NCBI RefSeq assembly: GCF_900115245.1
Contig: NZ_FOVT01000012.1
Span: 62,001-126,000, forward strand
Origin: Mesorhizobium sp. NFR06
GTDB taxonomy: Bacteria; Pseudomonadota; Alphaproteobacteria; Rhizobiales; Rhizobiaceae
Length of the DNA: 64,000 nucleotides
Direction: 5' to 3'
Shown here piece after piece: positions 16,424 through 23,527 of the stretch. The notes below the pieces were generated by a model. It worked only from the letters and a program-made list of their open reading frames with translations, was not told where the DNA came from and did not search any database. The first letter of the stretch is position 1; each line of letters opens with the position of its first letter. The position numbers and the translations under genes were made by a program.

Positions 16424-16597
16424 CTACGTTGAGTTACCTTTTGTTCTCTTGATTTCTCGCTCTGGCACCAGCGCCTTCCGTTCCGACTTGACCGATGCCC
16501 TGCCGCCCTTGGGATCAGGTGGCGTCTTCAGCATTCGCTTCAGCGTCTCGTTGAAGCGCTTTTCGTCGGTTTTATCGGTCGGTTTCTCGCTGGCCAT
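16424..16597 (-). CDS. Small charged protein, IS1595-passenger type
   Basis: 57 residues, MASEKPTDKTDEKRFNETLK then RMLKTPPDPKGG and a basic tail. Short proteins with the RF-x-x-TLKxMLxTPPxP pattern recur beside IS1595-type transposases in rhizobia, as I recall; their role is unknown. No strong ribosome site precedes the ATG. It is read toward the transposase and lies within the stretch bounded by the 16-bp repeats. Confidence 0.5.
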   Translation of the reverse strand: MASEKPTDKTDEKRFNETLKRMLKTPPDPKGGRASVKSERKALVPEREIKRTKGNST

Positions 16598-16734
16598 TGC
16601 CAGTTATCCCCAGAAAATGTGCGAAACCAGTGGTTTGGCGTTTGGAAGCCTTGTCGAAACCAACCGAATCAGGCCCGAATCATACCTCCAGCGCGATGGA
16701 GGGGAGTGAGCGGCCCAGGAAGCACTCACACTCC

Positions 16735-16801
16735 CGCCCACCGGGCGTCGCTGGTGGCGTACCCGCTACGGGTGCCTTCTTCCCCGAGCCATCCGGGGAA
16801 G
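16735..16801. other. Run of three GC-rich hairpins
   Basis: CGCCC/GGGCG (16735-16747), ACCCG/CGGGT (16761-16773) and CTTCCCCG/CGGGGAAG (16779-16801), each a perfect stem with a short loop, immediately ahead of the tRNA-like 3' end. The spacing suggests a structured RNA rather than chance. Confidence 0.5.
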
Positions 16802-16808
16802 TCGTAGT

Positions 16809-16883
16809 GGGGATGTGGGGCTGGTGCCCCGGCGCGCAGACTTCCGACCTCCGCATTCGGGTTCGATCCCCGACATCTCCACC
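16809..16883 (+). ncRNA. tRNA- or tmRNA-like 3' end
   Basis: Seven-base acceptor stem GGGGATG / CATCTCC including a G3-U70 wobble (the alanine identity element of tRNA-Ala and tmRNA), a T-arm TCGGG-TTCGATC-CCCGA with canonical TTCGA loop directly abutting the 3' acceptor strand, and ACC as the next bases. A GGGGC-TGGT-GCCCC hairpin stands where the D-arm would be. There is no convincing anticodon arm (4 of 5 pairs with a 9-base loop), so this is not a normal tRNA. A tmRNA 3' piece or an integration scar derived from one is the best reading. Confidence 0.45.
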
Positions 16884-16893
16884 GTCATAAGGT

Positions 16894-16952
16894 GTAACCG
16901 AATCGGTTACATCCGGTAAATACGTTTCAGCATAGTCGGGACAAATTGTCCC
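16894..16952. repeat. Two short perfect inverted repeats
   Basis: GTAACCGA-A-TCGGTTAC at 16894-16910 and GGGACAA-A-TTGTCCC at 16938-16952. The AACCGAATCGG core recurs near 16988. They follow the tRNA-like element and could be recombinase or repressor sites. Confidence 0.5.
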
Positions 16953-17021
16953 CTGTCCAGAAGAGCCGGCCTGACGGGTGATTTCATAACCGAATCGGCC
17001 ATACCTTGTCACGTATATAAT

Positions 17022-17037
17022 TAGGCAAATTTTCCTA
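17022..17037. repeat. 16-bp near-palindromic direct repeat, right copy
   Basis: Second exact copy of TAGGCAAATTTTCCTA (see 14266-14281). Ordinary chromosomal stress genes begin about 170 bases to the right, so this could mark the right edge of the acquired stretch. Confidence 0.7.
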
Positions 17038-17121
17038 TTCCTCTTTGAATCCCGCCGCGAACGCCTGGCCGCCAAAAAACACCCCAACCGAGACAGGTCG
17101 CCGCAGGTGGGCATTTTTGTC

Positions 17122-17146
17122 GGAACCATGGACAGCCCGAATGGTT
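17122..17146 (+). promoter_or_regulatory. Candidate EcfG/RpoE2-type promoter
   Basis: GGAAC, 16 bases, GGTT, 62 bases before the secreted-protein gene at 17208. The same stretch is also an inverted repeat (GGAACCAT ... ATGGTTCC). Confidence 0.55.
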
Positions 17147-17207
17147 CCGCCCCCAGTCGCGATCTCTTCGCGACGCGACGACCTTTCGCCAAGAAAAGGA
17201 GAAAATC

Positions 17208-17534
17208 ATGCTCAAAACCACCCTTGCGGCCTCGGTGCTCACGGTCGGTCTCGCGACTGCGGCGCTGGCCCAGAGCGCCGGGCATATGGGCTCAGGCAAC
17301 TCGACCGGCTCCAGCAGCGGTACCGGCAGCGGTCAGACGGTCGTTCCCAATCCCGATGCCGTCGACCCGGGCACGACCGGCAGCATCTATGGCGGCCCGC
17401 TCTCTGACTACGGCATGAATTCGAACGCGGACCGGAACTGCCCGGCCAGCCCGCAAGGCGCGCAGCCGGATGCCAACCACCTTTCGCCCGGAACCGCTGC
17501 GCCGACCGTCAACGACAAGAACTGCGGCAAGTAA
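17208..17534 (+). CDS. Small secreted Gly/Ser-rich protein (paralogue of 59089)
   Basis: 108 residues. Signal peptide MLKTTLAASVLTVGLATAA with cleavage at LAQ-SAG, then a Gly/Ser-rich stretch (GSGNSTGSSSGTGSGQ) and a C-terminal half with NADRNCPASPQGAQPD and a closing NDKNCGK. The two cysteines may form one disulfide. Same design and signal peptide type as the gene at 59089. Strong AAGGAG ribosome site. Preceded by a candidate stress promoter and followed by a terminator, so monocistronic. Function unknown. Confidence 0.75.
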   Translation: MLKTTLAASVLTVGLATAALAQSAGHMGSGNSTGSSSGTGSGQTVVPNPDAVDPGTTGSIYGGPLSDYGMNSNADRNCPASPQGAQPDANHLSPGTAAPTVNDKNCGK

Positions 17535-17556
17535 CATCCGAAGCCATTTGTCGACC

Positions 17557-17586
17557 AAAGGCCGCGGAGCTTGCTCGGCGGCCTTT
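17557..17586 (+). terminator. Rho-independent terminator
   Basis: AAAGGCCGC paired with GCGGCCTTT, loop of 12 bases, followed by a short T-rich stretch; lies 23 bases after the stop of the gene at 17208. Confidence 0.75.
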
Positions 17587-17612
17587 GCTTTGCAGACGCG
17601 GCACGCCGCGGC

Positions 17613-17637
17613 GGAACCATGCCGCGCTCTGGTCGTT
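17613..17637 (+). promoter_or_regulatory. Candidate EcfG/RpoE2-type promoter
   Basis: GGAAC, 16-base spacer, CGTT, exact consensus, 26 bases before the DUF883-like gene. Confidence 0.6.
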
Positions 17638-17662
17638 GCAAGAAGCTAGAAGGGAGAATCCC

Positions 17663-18121
17663 ATGGCTGACAATGATACAACCACAACCAACTCCGTCAG
17701 CGGCAACGGCAAGGGCGCGGCGGGCCGCCGCGCCAACGCAGCGCGAAGCAGCGCCGCACGCGGCAGCGCGCGGTCTTCCAGGGCCTCTGAAGGCGCGATG
17801 AAGAAGCAGATCGCGGACCTGAAGCGTGAGGTGAGCCGGTTGAACCGGGCGCTCGCCGACCAAGCCGAGGAAGCGCAGGGCTGGTACCAAAGCGCGACCG
17901 AACGCGCCTCCAGCCTCTACAGCGGCGCATCCGGCCGGGCCTCGCGGGCAGCGCGGCAGCTGCGCAGCCAGGCGCACAGCGTGTCGGAAACGGTGCAGCA
18001 GAATCCCGGCACCATTTCGACCGCCTTTATGTTCGGCGGTGTGGTCGGCGTGCTGATCGGCATGACGATCGCCAGGCAATCCGCGCCGGATCCGGACTGG
18101 TTCCACCGCTGGCGCCGATAG
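17663..18121 (+). CDS. DUF883/ElaB-like membrane-anchored protein
   Basis: 152 residues. A low-complexity Ala/Ser/Arg/Gly N-terminus (about 45 residues) is followed by a coiled-coil-prone helix (KKQIADLKREVSRLNRALAD) and a long amphipathic part, then one hydrophobic segment near the C-terminus (TAFMFGGVVGVLIGMTIA) and WFHRWRR. This matches the DUF883/YqjD/ElaB layout of ribosome- or membrane-associated stationary-phase proteins. GAAGGGAGA precedes the ATG. It has its own exact stress-type promoter and a terminator behind. Confidence 0.75.
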   Translation: MADNDTTTTNSVSGNGKGAAGRRANAARSSAARGSARSSRASEGAMKKQIADLKREVSRLNRALADQAEEAQGWYQSATERASSLYSGASGRASRAARQLRSQAHSVSETVQQNPGTISTAFMFGGVVGVLIGMTIARQSAPDPDWFHRWRR

Positions 18122-18178
18122 GCGCGGAGCGTTGGATGCGTGATGATCGCCGGCGACGGCGCCGGCGCGAAGGGAGAG

Positions 18179-18206
18179 GCCGGGCTGTCGCGCCCGGCTT
18201 TATTGC
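18179..18206 (+). terminator. Rho-independent terminator
   Basis: GCCGGGC / GCCCGGC stem with six-base loop followed by TTTATT, 57 bases after the DUF883-like gene. Confidence 0.75.
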
Positions 18207-18327
18207 GTGAAACGGCTCGCGATTCCGGTCGAAAAGGCCGCCGAGCGGTTGTGCCGGAAATGCTCGGGACTGGCCATTAGCCAGAGCTTATGGAATCATT
18301 CCGGCCAAGGGAATCGCGGAGAGCGGC

Positions 18328-18597
18328 ATGGACAGACCTGCCATGGCATCCGTCTTTCGGATGCGGCATGTGCCTGCAAGCATTTCGGGCGTTCGCAGCC
18401 TTGGCCGAGGCCAGGCCGATCCGATCTTCCATTCGAGGCCGCTCGGCGAAGCGATCCGTTTCATCGCCCAGGCCGATGGCCAATACGACCTCAGCGCCGT
18501 CGCCATCGCCTATGGCGATCGCCAGACGCCGCCGCTCGGCAACCGCGAGATCAGGCAGCTCTGGACCGAGTATGGCCAGCGCTGGATGGAGGTGTAA
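18328..18597 (+). CDS. Hypothetical protein
   Basis: 89 residues with no recognised domain. N-terminal half is basic (VFRMRHVPASISGVRSLGRG), then PLGEAIRFIAQADGQYDLSA and a C-terminal IRQLWTEYGQRWMEV rich in tryptophan. A GGAG motif stands seven bases before the ATG. Probably cytoplasmic. It precedes the gene at 18672 by 74 bases on the same strand. Confidence 0.5.
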   Translation: MDRPAMASVFRMRHVPASISGVRSLGRGQADPIFHSRPLGEAIRFIAQADGQYDLSAVAIAYGDRQTPPLGNREIRQLWTEYGQRWMEV

Positions 18598-18671
18598 TCC
18601 CGCGTAAGTCCCCGCCCGGATCGGAAATGCTCCTCATGCGTTCTTGAGGCGAGGTCAATGGGAGGAACGCC

Positions 18672-18977
18672 ATGAACGTCGCCAATCTTCAGCTCGAAGG
18701 CCTGCTGATGGCCGTCGCCGCAATCAACCATGTGCTCGTCAAGAAAGGCGTGCTGAGCGTCGAGGAGATCGATATCGCGCTGCGCAAGGCCGAAGCCTGC
18801 GAGACCGGCGAGGAGCGCTCCGAGGCCATTTCGCCGTCGAACCGCGACGCCATCAATTTTCCCATCCGGCTGCTCGAGCTCGCCAACCAGTGCCAGCCCG
18901 AAGCCGACATGCCGTCCTTCTCGAAGCTGGCGCGGATGGTGGGCCAGATGAAGGAGCCGTATAACGACCAGATGTGA
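18672..18977 (+). CDS. Conserved rhizobial hypothetical protein
   Basis: 101 residues, mostly helical: LEGLLMAVAAINHVLVKKGV then LSVEEIDIALRKAEACETGE and INFPIRLLELANQCQPEAD. Two cysteines, no membrane segment; the SVEEIDIALRKAE helix resembles a short regulatory or adaptor domain. A very good TGGGAGGAACGCC ribosome site supports the start. Unassigned; similar proteins are frequent in Mesorhizobium as I recall. Confidence 0.65.
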   Translation: MNVANLQLEGLLMAVAAINHVLVKKGVLSVEEIDIALRKAEACETGEERSEAISPSNRDAINFPIRLLELANQCQPEADMPSFSKLARMVGQMKEPYNDQM

Positions 18978-19011
18978 GCTGTGGTGCGAAAGTGCATTGC
19001 CTGCTGATGCC

Positions 19012-19065
19012 GGCGCCGCCCCGCCCTTCGGGCACCTTCTCCCCGTAGAACGGGGAGAAGGAAGA
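19012..19065. repeat. CTTCTCCCCGT hairpin repeat
   Basis: CGCCCTTCGGGCACCTTCTC followed by CCCGTAGAACGGGGAGAAGG: the second part is a perfect hairpin (CCTTCTCCCCGT / ACGGGGAGAAGG). Same family as 37310-37365. It lies between two convergent gene ends and could act as a terminator. Confidence 0.7.
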
Positions 19066-19067
19066 GT

Positions 19068-19490
19068 TCACGCCCTGCCCGGCCAGCCTTGGCGGACGGC
19101 CAGCACGCTGCCGGGCCCATGCACGGCGGCGTAGAGCAGGCCGGCGGCGAACGGGAAATGCGACATGAAGGCGCCGAACTCGGCCTGGTTCGCGGCCCAG
19201 TGCGACGGGCCATGGAAGGCAAAACCGAGAAAGGTGACATAGACCGCGCCGAGCAGCGCCAGCGGCGTCAGGAAGGCGCCGGTGAGAAAAGCGACCACCA
19301 GCAGCGCTTCGAGGATCGCCGCGCACCAGGCCAGAAACAGCGGGAACGGAAAGCCGGCGGCGGCGATGTAGCCGGCGGTGGCGCCCATATCCATGAATTT
19401 GAAGGCCACTGCCATGGCGAACATGGCGGCGAAGATGAGGCGGGCGATGAGAATGGCGGCGGTCTGCCACGCCGTTTGCGTATTGTCCAC
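19068..19490 (-). CDS. DoxX-family membrane protein
   Basis: 140 residues with four hydrophobic helices (AAILIARLIFAAMFAMAVAF, AAAGFPFPLFLAWCAAILEA, LLVVAFLTGAFLTPLALLGA, FMSHFPFAAGLLYAAVHG). The order, LIARLIFAAMF at the start and FKFMDMGATAGYIAAAGFP after helix 1, fit the DoxX family of quinone-oxidoreductase-associated membrane proteins. A GTG start at 19490 is chosen because GGAGG lies seven bases ahead of it; the open frame further upstream is repeat sequence. Confidence 0.8.
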   Translation of the reverse strand: MDNTQTAWQTAAILIARLIFAAMFAMAVAFKFMDMGATAGYIAAAGFPFPLFLAWCAAILEALLVVAFLTGAFLTPLALLGAVYVTFLGFAFHGPSHWAANQAEFGAFMSHFPFAAGLLYAAVHGPGSVLAVRQGWPGRA

Positions 19491-19609
19491 GATGTCCCTC
19501 CGGGTTGCGGTTGATGTGTTCCAAGGACGCACCAAGGACAAAGGTTCCGACAGGGCGGGGAAAATTTCTCCAACTGGTTCTCCAACTGGATGGAAAAGGG
19601 AGAGGTCGG

Positions 19610-19793
19610 CGGGACAGCGCCCCCCTCTGTCCTGCCGGACATCTCCCCCACGAGGGGGGAGATCAGATGTCGCGCCGGCCTTCGCCAATCTCGACCGTAA
19701 CAGCAAGGAGGCGTGGCGCCCAAACTGCCAATCTCCCCCCAAGTGGGGGAGATGTCCGGCAGGACAGAGGGGGGCGCGAAGGAACGCTACCTG
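19610..19793. repeat. MITE-like paired CTCCCC repeats, ends facing outward (copy 2)
   Basis: Left unit runs GGACAGCGCCCCCCTCTGTC to GAGGGGGGAGATCAG, right unit AATCTCCCCCCAAGTGGGGG to CAGAGGGGGGCGCG. Compared with the copies at 12297, 47647 and 54310 the two units are arranged inside-out. No gene in the interval. Confidence 0.75.
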
Positions 19794-19807
19794 CGATCGT
19801 CTTTCCC

Positions 19808-20563
19808 CTACCCCGCGACCGCCTGCGGCGGATGGCTGATCGAGTCGCGCACGGTGCCGTATTCGGCGCCCCAGCGGTCCGTCATGTCGCAGCGGATGTC
19901 CCAAAGCTCGGGGAAGAAGCGGTGGCGGGCGCCGCCTTCGAGAATCTCCACTGGCCTGCCCTTCAACGACTTGGCGCCGAGCCCGATCGTGCGGTGGATG
20001 AGATAGAGGTGGTTGGCGCGGAATTTCTGGAACAGCTCGTCGAACTCGATCAGCGCCTCGGCCACGACATAGGAATCGCCATGGTCGTAGCGGGCGTCAT
20101 AGATGTCCTCGATGCTCAGCCCGCGGCCGTCCAGATAAGCATGCTTGAAGGCCCGCCACAGATCCGGCGGCAGGCGCAGCAGAAACTTGAAACCCGGCGA
20201 TTCCTGGCCGCTGCCATTGCCGAGCTGCAGGCGAATCTGCTGGTACTCTTTCGGCGACATGGTCTCCAAGAGGTCGAGCTGCGCCGTCATCATGCGCATC
20301 AGCCGGTGCACGCGACCCATCAGCGTGACGATGCGGTGGGTATTTTCTTTCTCCAGATAGTCGAGCACGTCGACCAGCGTGTAGGCGATGAGCTTCATCC
20401 ACAGCTCCTCGACCTGGTGCACGATCTGGAACTGCAGCTCGTCGGCATTGACCATGTCGGCGAGCGGCTTCTGGCAAGAAAGCAAGTGGTCGACTTTCAG
20501 GTAGACGCCGTAGTCGCGCATCTCGGGCGCCTCGATGCGGGCGTGATAGTCCGTCTTGTCCAT
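19808..20563 (-). CDS. Tryptophan 2,3-dioxygenase superfamily protein
   Basis: Predicted haem-dependent dioxygenase, 251 residues. Family features: DELQFQIVHQVEELWMKL near residue 41 (distal His), LGNGSGQESPGFKFLLRLPP near residue 113, RANHLYLIHRTIGLGAK near residue 185 (His aligning with the haem ligand) and ARHRFFPELWDIRCDM. The substrate-binding Arg of the YRxxEF motif appears as Lys (GFKFLL), and the GTGG loop after the haem ligand is replaced by LKGRPVE, so tryptophan may not be the substrate. Divergently arranged with an Lrp/AsnC regulator, as kynA is with kynR in other bacteria. Confidence 0.8.
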   Translation of the reverse strand: MDKTDYHARIEAPEMRDYGVYLKVDHLLSCQKPLADMVNADELQFQIVHQVEELWMKLIAYTLVDVLDYLEKENTHRIVTLMGRVHRLMRMMTAQLDLLETMSPKEYQQIRLQLGNGSGQESPGFKFLLRLPPDLWRAFKHAYLDGRGLSIEDIYDARYDHGDSYVVAEALIEFDELFQKFRANHLYLIHRTIGLGAKSLKGRPVEILEGGARHRFFPELWDIRCDMTDRWGAEYGTVRDSISHPPQAVAG

Positions 20564-20703
20564 GGCTCATCTCCTCGCGCCGGCATGGTTTTCGACCTTG
20601 CGACAAGGATAGCGCTTTTGGCTTGAACATTGTTCCTTTCTGTTATCCGAATAGTGGCAAATAGAGGACGATCTGCGATCTTCCTCGCCGCACAGGAGAA
20701 CGA

Positions 20704-21177
20704 ATGGTGATGGATGCCGTCGACCGCAGAATAGTGGCCGCGCTGGAGCGCGACGCCCGGGTCTCCTTCGGCGAGTTGGCCGAGGCCGTGGGCCTGAGCA
20801 AAACGCCGTGCTGGAAACGGGTGAAGGCGCTGGAAGAGGCCGGGATCATCAAGGGTTATTCCACCCGCATCGATCCGGCCCGCATCGGCTTCGGCATCGA
20901 GGCCTTCATCCAGGTGTCGATCGACTTCGAAGTGTCGGATGCCTTCGAGGCGGCGGTGCGCAAGCATCCGCTGATCCGCCGCTGCTACGCCACCACCGGC
21001 GAGGCCGATTATCTGCTGCAGATCGTCACCGTCGACATGATGGCGCTGGACCGGATGCTGCGCGAGGAGCTCAGCCGCCTGCCGGGCGTGCGCCGCACCG
21101 TGACCTCGATGGCGATGCGCGAGATCAAGGGCGACATTTCATTCGCCGAGGCAGCGCGACACGCGCTGCGGGGGTGA
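20704..21177 (+). CDS. Lrp/AsnC-family transcriptional regulator (KynR-like by context)
   Basis: 157 residues: N-terminal winged HTH (DRRIVAALERDARVSFGELA, then AVGLSKTPCWKRVKALEEAG) and a C-terminal RAM ligand-binding domain (YSTRIDPARIGFGIEAFIQV, MREIKGDISF at the end). It is read away from the dioxygenase gene with 140 bases between starts, so it probably controls that gene in response to tryptophan, kynurenine or a related amino acid. ACAGGAGA precedes the ATG; a second ATG two codons later is also possible. Confidence 0.9.
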   Translation: MVMDAVDRRIVAALERDARVSFGELAEAVGLSKTPCWKRVKALEEAGIIKGYSTRIDPARIGFGIEAFIQVSIDFEVSDAFEAAVRKHPLIRRCYATTGEADYLLQIVTVDMMALDRMLREELSRLPGVRRTVTSMAMREIKGDISFAEAARHALRG

Positions 21178-21424
21178 GGGCGCGGCGCAATGATTGAGAT
21201 GCCGGCAGGACAGCAGCGCCGAAGGATCGCGACGTCAAACTCTTGCCGCCGCGTCTTGACCGGGGAACAAAGGCAAAGCCCGGAGGGTCCCCCGCCGTCA
21301 TGTCGGCCACCCGCGCCGCCTCTTCCTTCTCGGCATCGGCCTTGCGCTTCGGGCATTCCTCGAAATCATGGTCGCGGCCGCCGCAATAGGAGCAGCATTT
21401 GGCGGGAGTGTCGGGGTGGAGCAT
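21125..21424 (-). CDS. Small protein with a CCHC-type zinc knuckle
   Basis: 99 residues. The N-terminus has CCSYCGGRDHDFEECPKRKA, a C-x2-C-x4-H-x4-C-like zinc knuckle as in nucleic-acid-binding proteins. The following helix is acidic and the rest (SRRGGKSLTSRSFGAAVLPA onward) looks random, possibly because the original stop was lost. The last 50 bases overlap the end of the regulator gene on the other strand. An ATG five codons upstream is an alternative start. Real gene likely only for its first half. Confidence 0.4.
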   Translation of the reverse strand: MLHPDTPAKCCSYCGGRDHDFEECPKRKADAEKEEAARVADMTAGDPPGFAFVPRSRRGGKSLTSRSFGAAVLPASQSLRRALTPAARVALPRRMKCRP

Positions 21425-21506
21425 CGAGGCCATTCCCAAGAATGCACGAAAAAGTTTCCGGTTGCAGCAATTGCGTGAAGCCGCAATCGCCGTTCAGCCC
21501 CCTGCC

Positions 21507-21623
21507 CCGATATGTCTCTCAGGCAATTCCGAACGGAAAACCGCCGTGCACTTTGAATTGCTCTTTAACTCACGCAATTCCCGGCGGAAAACCGCCGTGC
21601 ACTTTTCCTGGAATTGCTTTTAA
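21507..21623. repeat. Tandem copies of the GGAATTGCT interspersed repeat
   Basis: Two units, CAATTCCGAACGGAAAACCG through GAATTGCTCTTTAA and CAATTCCCGGCGGAAAACCG through TTTTCCTGGAATTGCTTTTA. Related to 8573-8682. A more decayed piece may lie at 21435-21490. Confidence 0.7.
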
Positions 21624-21665
21624 GGAGCTCGCCGCTTGCGCGGCGGGCTCCCGCTCGATCACCGC

Positions 21666-22025
21666 TCACGCATGGGCGTGGGGATGACGGATGTCCCAGA
21701 CGGCCCAGGCCGATGCCGCGACCACCAGCACGCCGAGCACGACATGCGTGGCCATGACATTCGTGTCAGCCGCGAACTTCAGCAACCAGGGCGACACGAT
21801 CAGCCAGAGCCCGAGGACCAGATTTACCCATTCCTCCCATTCGGCGAACACCGAAAGCGTCGCCAGCGCCATGATGCCGAGTGCAACGCCGACAATCCAG
21901 GCGTTCCACGCGGGCACCATCGCCGCGGTGTATCCGATGACCCAAGGTGAGATGAACAGGCAGATCGCGAGGACCAGAGTGATCCAGTCCTGGCTCTTTT
22001 TTGCTTCCATCAGTTTGCTTGGCAT
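21666..22025 (-). CDS. SPW-repeat membrane protein
   Basis: 119 residues, four hydrophobic helices with two SPW motifs, LFISPWVIGYTA near residue 24 and WLIVSPWLLKFAAD near residue 73, each at the end of a helix: the hallmark of SPW-repeat proteins of unknown function. An amphipathic DWITLVLAICL and EEWVNLVLGLWL precede the motifs. The C-terminus RHPHAHA is His-rich and may bind metal. TGGAGGTTGTA just ahead fixes the ATG at 22025. Confidence 0.88.
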   Translation of the reverse strand: MPSKLMEAKKSQDWITLVLAICLFISPWVIGYTAAMVPAWNAWIVGVALGIMALATLSVFAEWEEWVNLVLGLWLIVSPWLLKFAADTNVMATHVVLGVLVVAASAWAVWDIRHPHAHA

Positions 22026-22158
22026 TACAACCTCCATCGATGAAGCTTGACCAAAGCAACTGTACTCGCGTGGAAATCGCACGCTTACCTATTGATGTAA
22101 TTACGGTTCTATGCAGCTACAAGGAGGCGTCGGAGCGCCGCCCCCGGGCAACGGCGGC

Positions 22159-23220
22159 TCAGGCGCCCAAGCCGTTTTCGGCCTCGGCGCCGAGCTGCGG
22201 CACCACGATTGCCTCGAGCGGCGCGTCGAGCGTCCATTTCACGCTGCCGGGCGAGCGTTCGAGGCTGGAGGAACCGCTCAGCGACTGCGGCGCCACCCGC
22301 TGCAGCACCACCGTGCCAAAACCCTTGCGCTCGGCCGCTTTGCGCGCGGCTGGGGTGTCCGCCGCGCTCAACGTCTCATGCCAAAGAAGATGAAAGCGCC
22401 GCCGCGCCTGCGGGTCGGTCTCGACCTTCCAGGTGATTTCGACGCGGCCACCCTCGGCGGCCAGCGCGCCATATTTGGACGCGTTGGTGCCGAGCTCATG
22501 GAAGGCCATGCCGAGATTCTGCACGGCGTTCGACTGCAGAGTCAGCAGCGGCCCCGAAAGCGAGATGCGTTCCTCATGGCCGAACGGCTTCAAATGCTCC
22601 TGGATCAGGTCGAACAGGCTGGCGCCGGCCCATTCCGAGGTGACCAGAAGGTCGTGCGAGCGCGACAGCGCCATGATGCGGGAACGGATCAGTTCCTCGA
22701 ACTCGCGGGGATCGGTCGAGCGCTTGCTGGTTTCCCTGACCATCGACAGGATCACCGCGAACTGGTTCTTCACGCGGTGGTTGACCTCGCGCATCAACAT
22801 CCGGATGCGGCGCTCGCTTTCCTTGGCCGCGCTGATGTCGCGCGCGATGGTGGAGGCCCCGACGATCTCGTCATGCCGGTTCCTGATCGGCGACACCGTC
22901 AGGGAAACGGCAATCAGCGAGCCGTCCTTGCGCCTTCGCGTGGTGTCGAAGCTCGCCACGCCTTCGCCCCTGCGGATGCGGCTGATGATGTCGCTCTCTT
23001 CGTTCCAAAGATGCTCGGGCAAAAGCATCAGGATCGACTGACCGACGGCTTCCTCGGCGCTGTAGCCGAACATGCGCTCGGCAGCGTGGTTCCAACTGGT
23101 GATGACGCTGTGCAGATCCTTGCTGATGATGGCGTCGTAGGATGAATCGACAATAGCCGCGAGACGTGCATCGGCGTTCGCGTCTTCCCTCTCCCTCCCC
23201 CCGGATGTCTTCATATGCAT
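22159..23220 (-). CDS. PAS-HWE sensor histidine kinase
   Basis: Cytoplasmic sensor kinase, 353 residues. PAS domain at about residues 20-140 (AAIVDSSYDAIISKDLHSVI, NHAAERMFGYSAEEAVGQS) with a PAC motif, then the HWE phosphoacceptor helix MREVNHRVKNQFAVILSMVR (His near residue 152) and an ATP-binding domain with FHELGTNASKYGALAAEGGR (N box) and GFGTVVLQRVAP. No transmembrane segment. HWE kinases feed PhyR or single-domain response regulators in alphaproteobacteria; none is adjacent. Two ATGs two codons apart (23220, 23214) are possible, neither with a good ribosome site. Follows the RHH gene by 32 bases and is probably cotranscribed. Confidence 0.9.
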   Translation of the reverse strand: MHMKTSGGREREDANADARLAAIVDSSYDAIISKDLHSVITSWNHAAERMFGYSAEEAVGQSILMLLPEHLWNEESDIISRIRRGEGVASFDTTRRRKDGSLIAVSLTVSPIRNRHDEIVGASTIARDISAAKESERRIRMLMREVNHRVKNQFAVILSMVRETSKRSTDPREFEELIRSRIMALSRSHDLLVTSEWAGASLFDLIQEHLKPFGHEERISLSGPLLTLQSNAVQNLGMAFHELGTNASKYGALAAEGGRVEITWKVETDPQARRRFHLLWHETLSAADTPAARKAAERKGFGTVVLQRVAPQSLSGSSSLERSPGSVKWTLDAPLEAIVVPQLGAEAENGLGA

Positions 23221-23252
23221 GACGTAGCGCGCTTCCGGCACAAGGCAACTGC

Positions 23253-23510
23253 CTAGCCGTCGCTGGGGGAGCGCTGAGGCTCCTCTTTGTGCGACGACGG
23301 CAGAACGCCGAAATCCTGCGACTTCGCGCCGGTGTCGGCCGTCAGGAACCCTTCCGACGCCAGTCCGCGCCGCAACAATTCGCGCACCGCCGCCGAGCGG
23401 CTCGGCATGCGCTTTTCGAAACGCCAATTCTCCAACGCCGCGAGCTCTTCGTCGGTCAGCATGACCTGCAAGCGCTGCGGCCGCTCCAACTCCGCCACTT
23501 TTGCCTCCAT
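23253..23510 (-). CDS. Ribbon-helix-helix DNA-binding protein
   Basis: 85 residues. RLQVMLTDEELAALENWRFE, then RMPSRSAAVRELLRRGLASE, form the beta-helix-helix of the RHH/CopG fold; the tail is disordered. Likely a repressor. It starts a two-gene unit with the HWE kinase. Two direct copies of AATGAGTA lie 18-36 bases upstream of its ATG and are good candidates for its own binding sites. No strong ribosome site is seen, and the start rests on similarity to the fold. Confidence 0.8.
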   Translation of the reverse strand: MEAKVAELERPQRLQVMLTDEELAALENWRFEKRMPSRSAAVRELLRRGLASEGFLTADTGAKSQDFGVLPSSHKEEPQRSPSDG

Positions 23511-23527
23511 CAAAGACAAACGCCACG

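Noticed and set aside
16809..16883. Calling it a complete functional tRNA gene
   Set aside because: Anticodon arm has a mismatch and a 9-base loop, D-loop is only four bases and CCA is not completed (ACCG).
16680..17285. 201-codon minus-strand frame with VGDRTRMRRSEVCAP
   Set aside because: This peptide type arises when a tRNA-like T-arm is translated on the antisense strand; it is not a protein gene.
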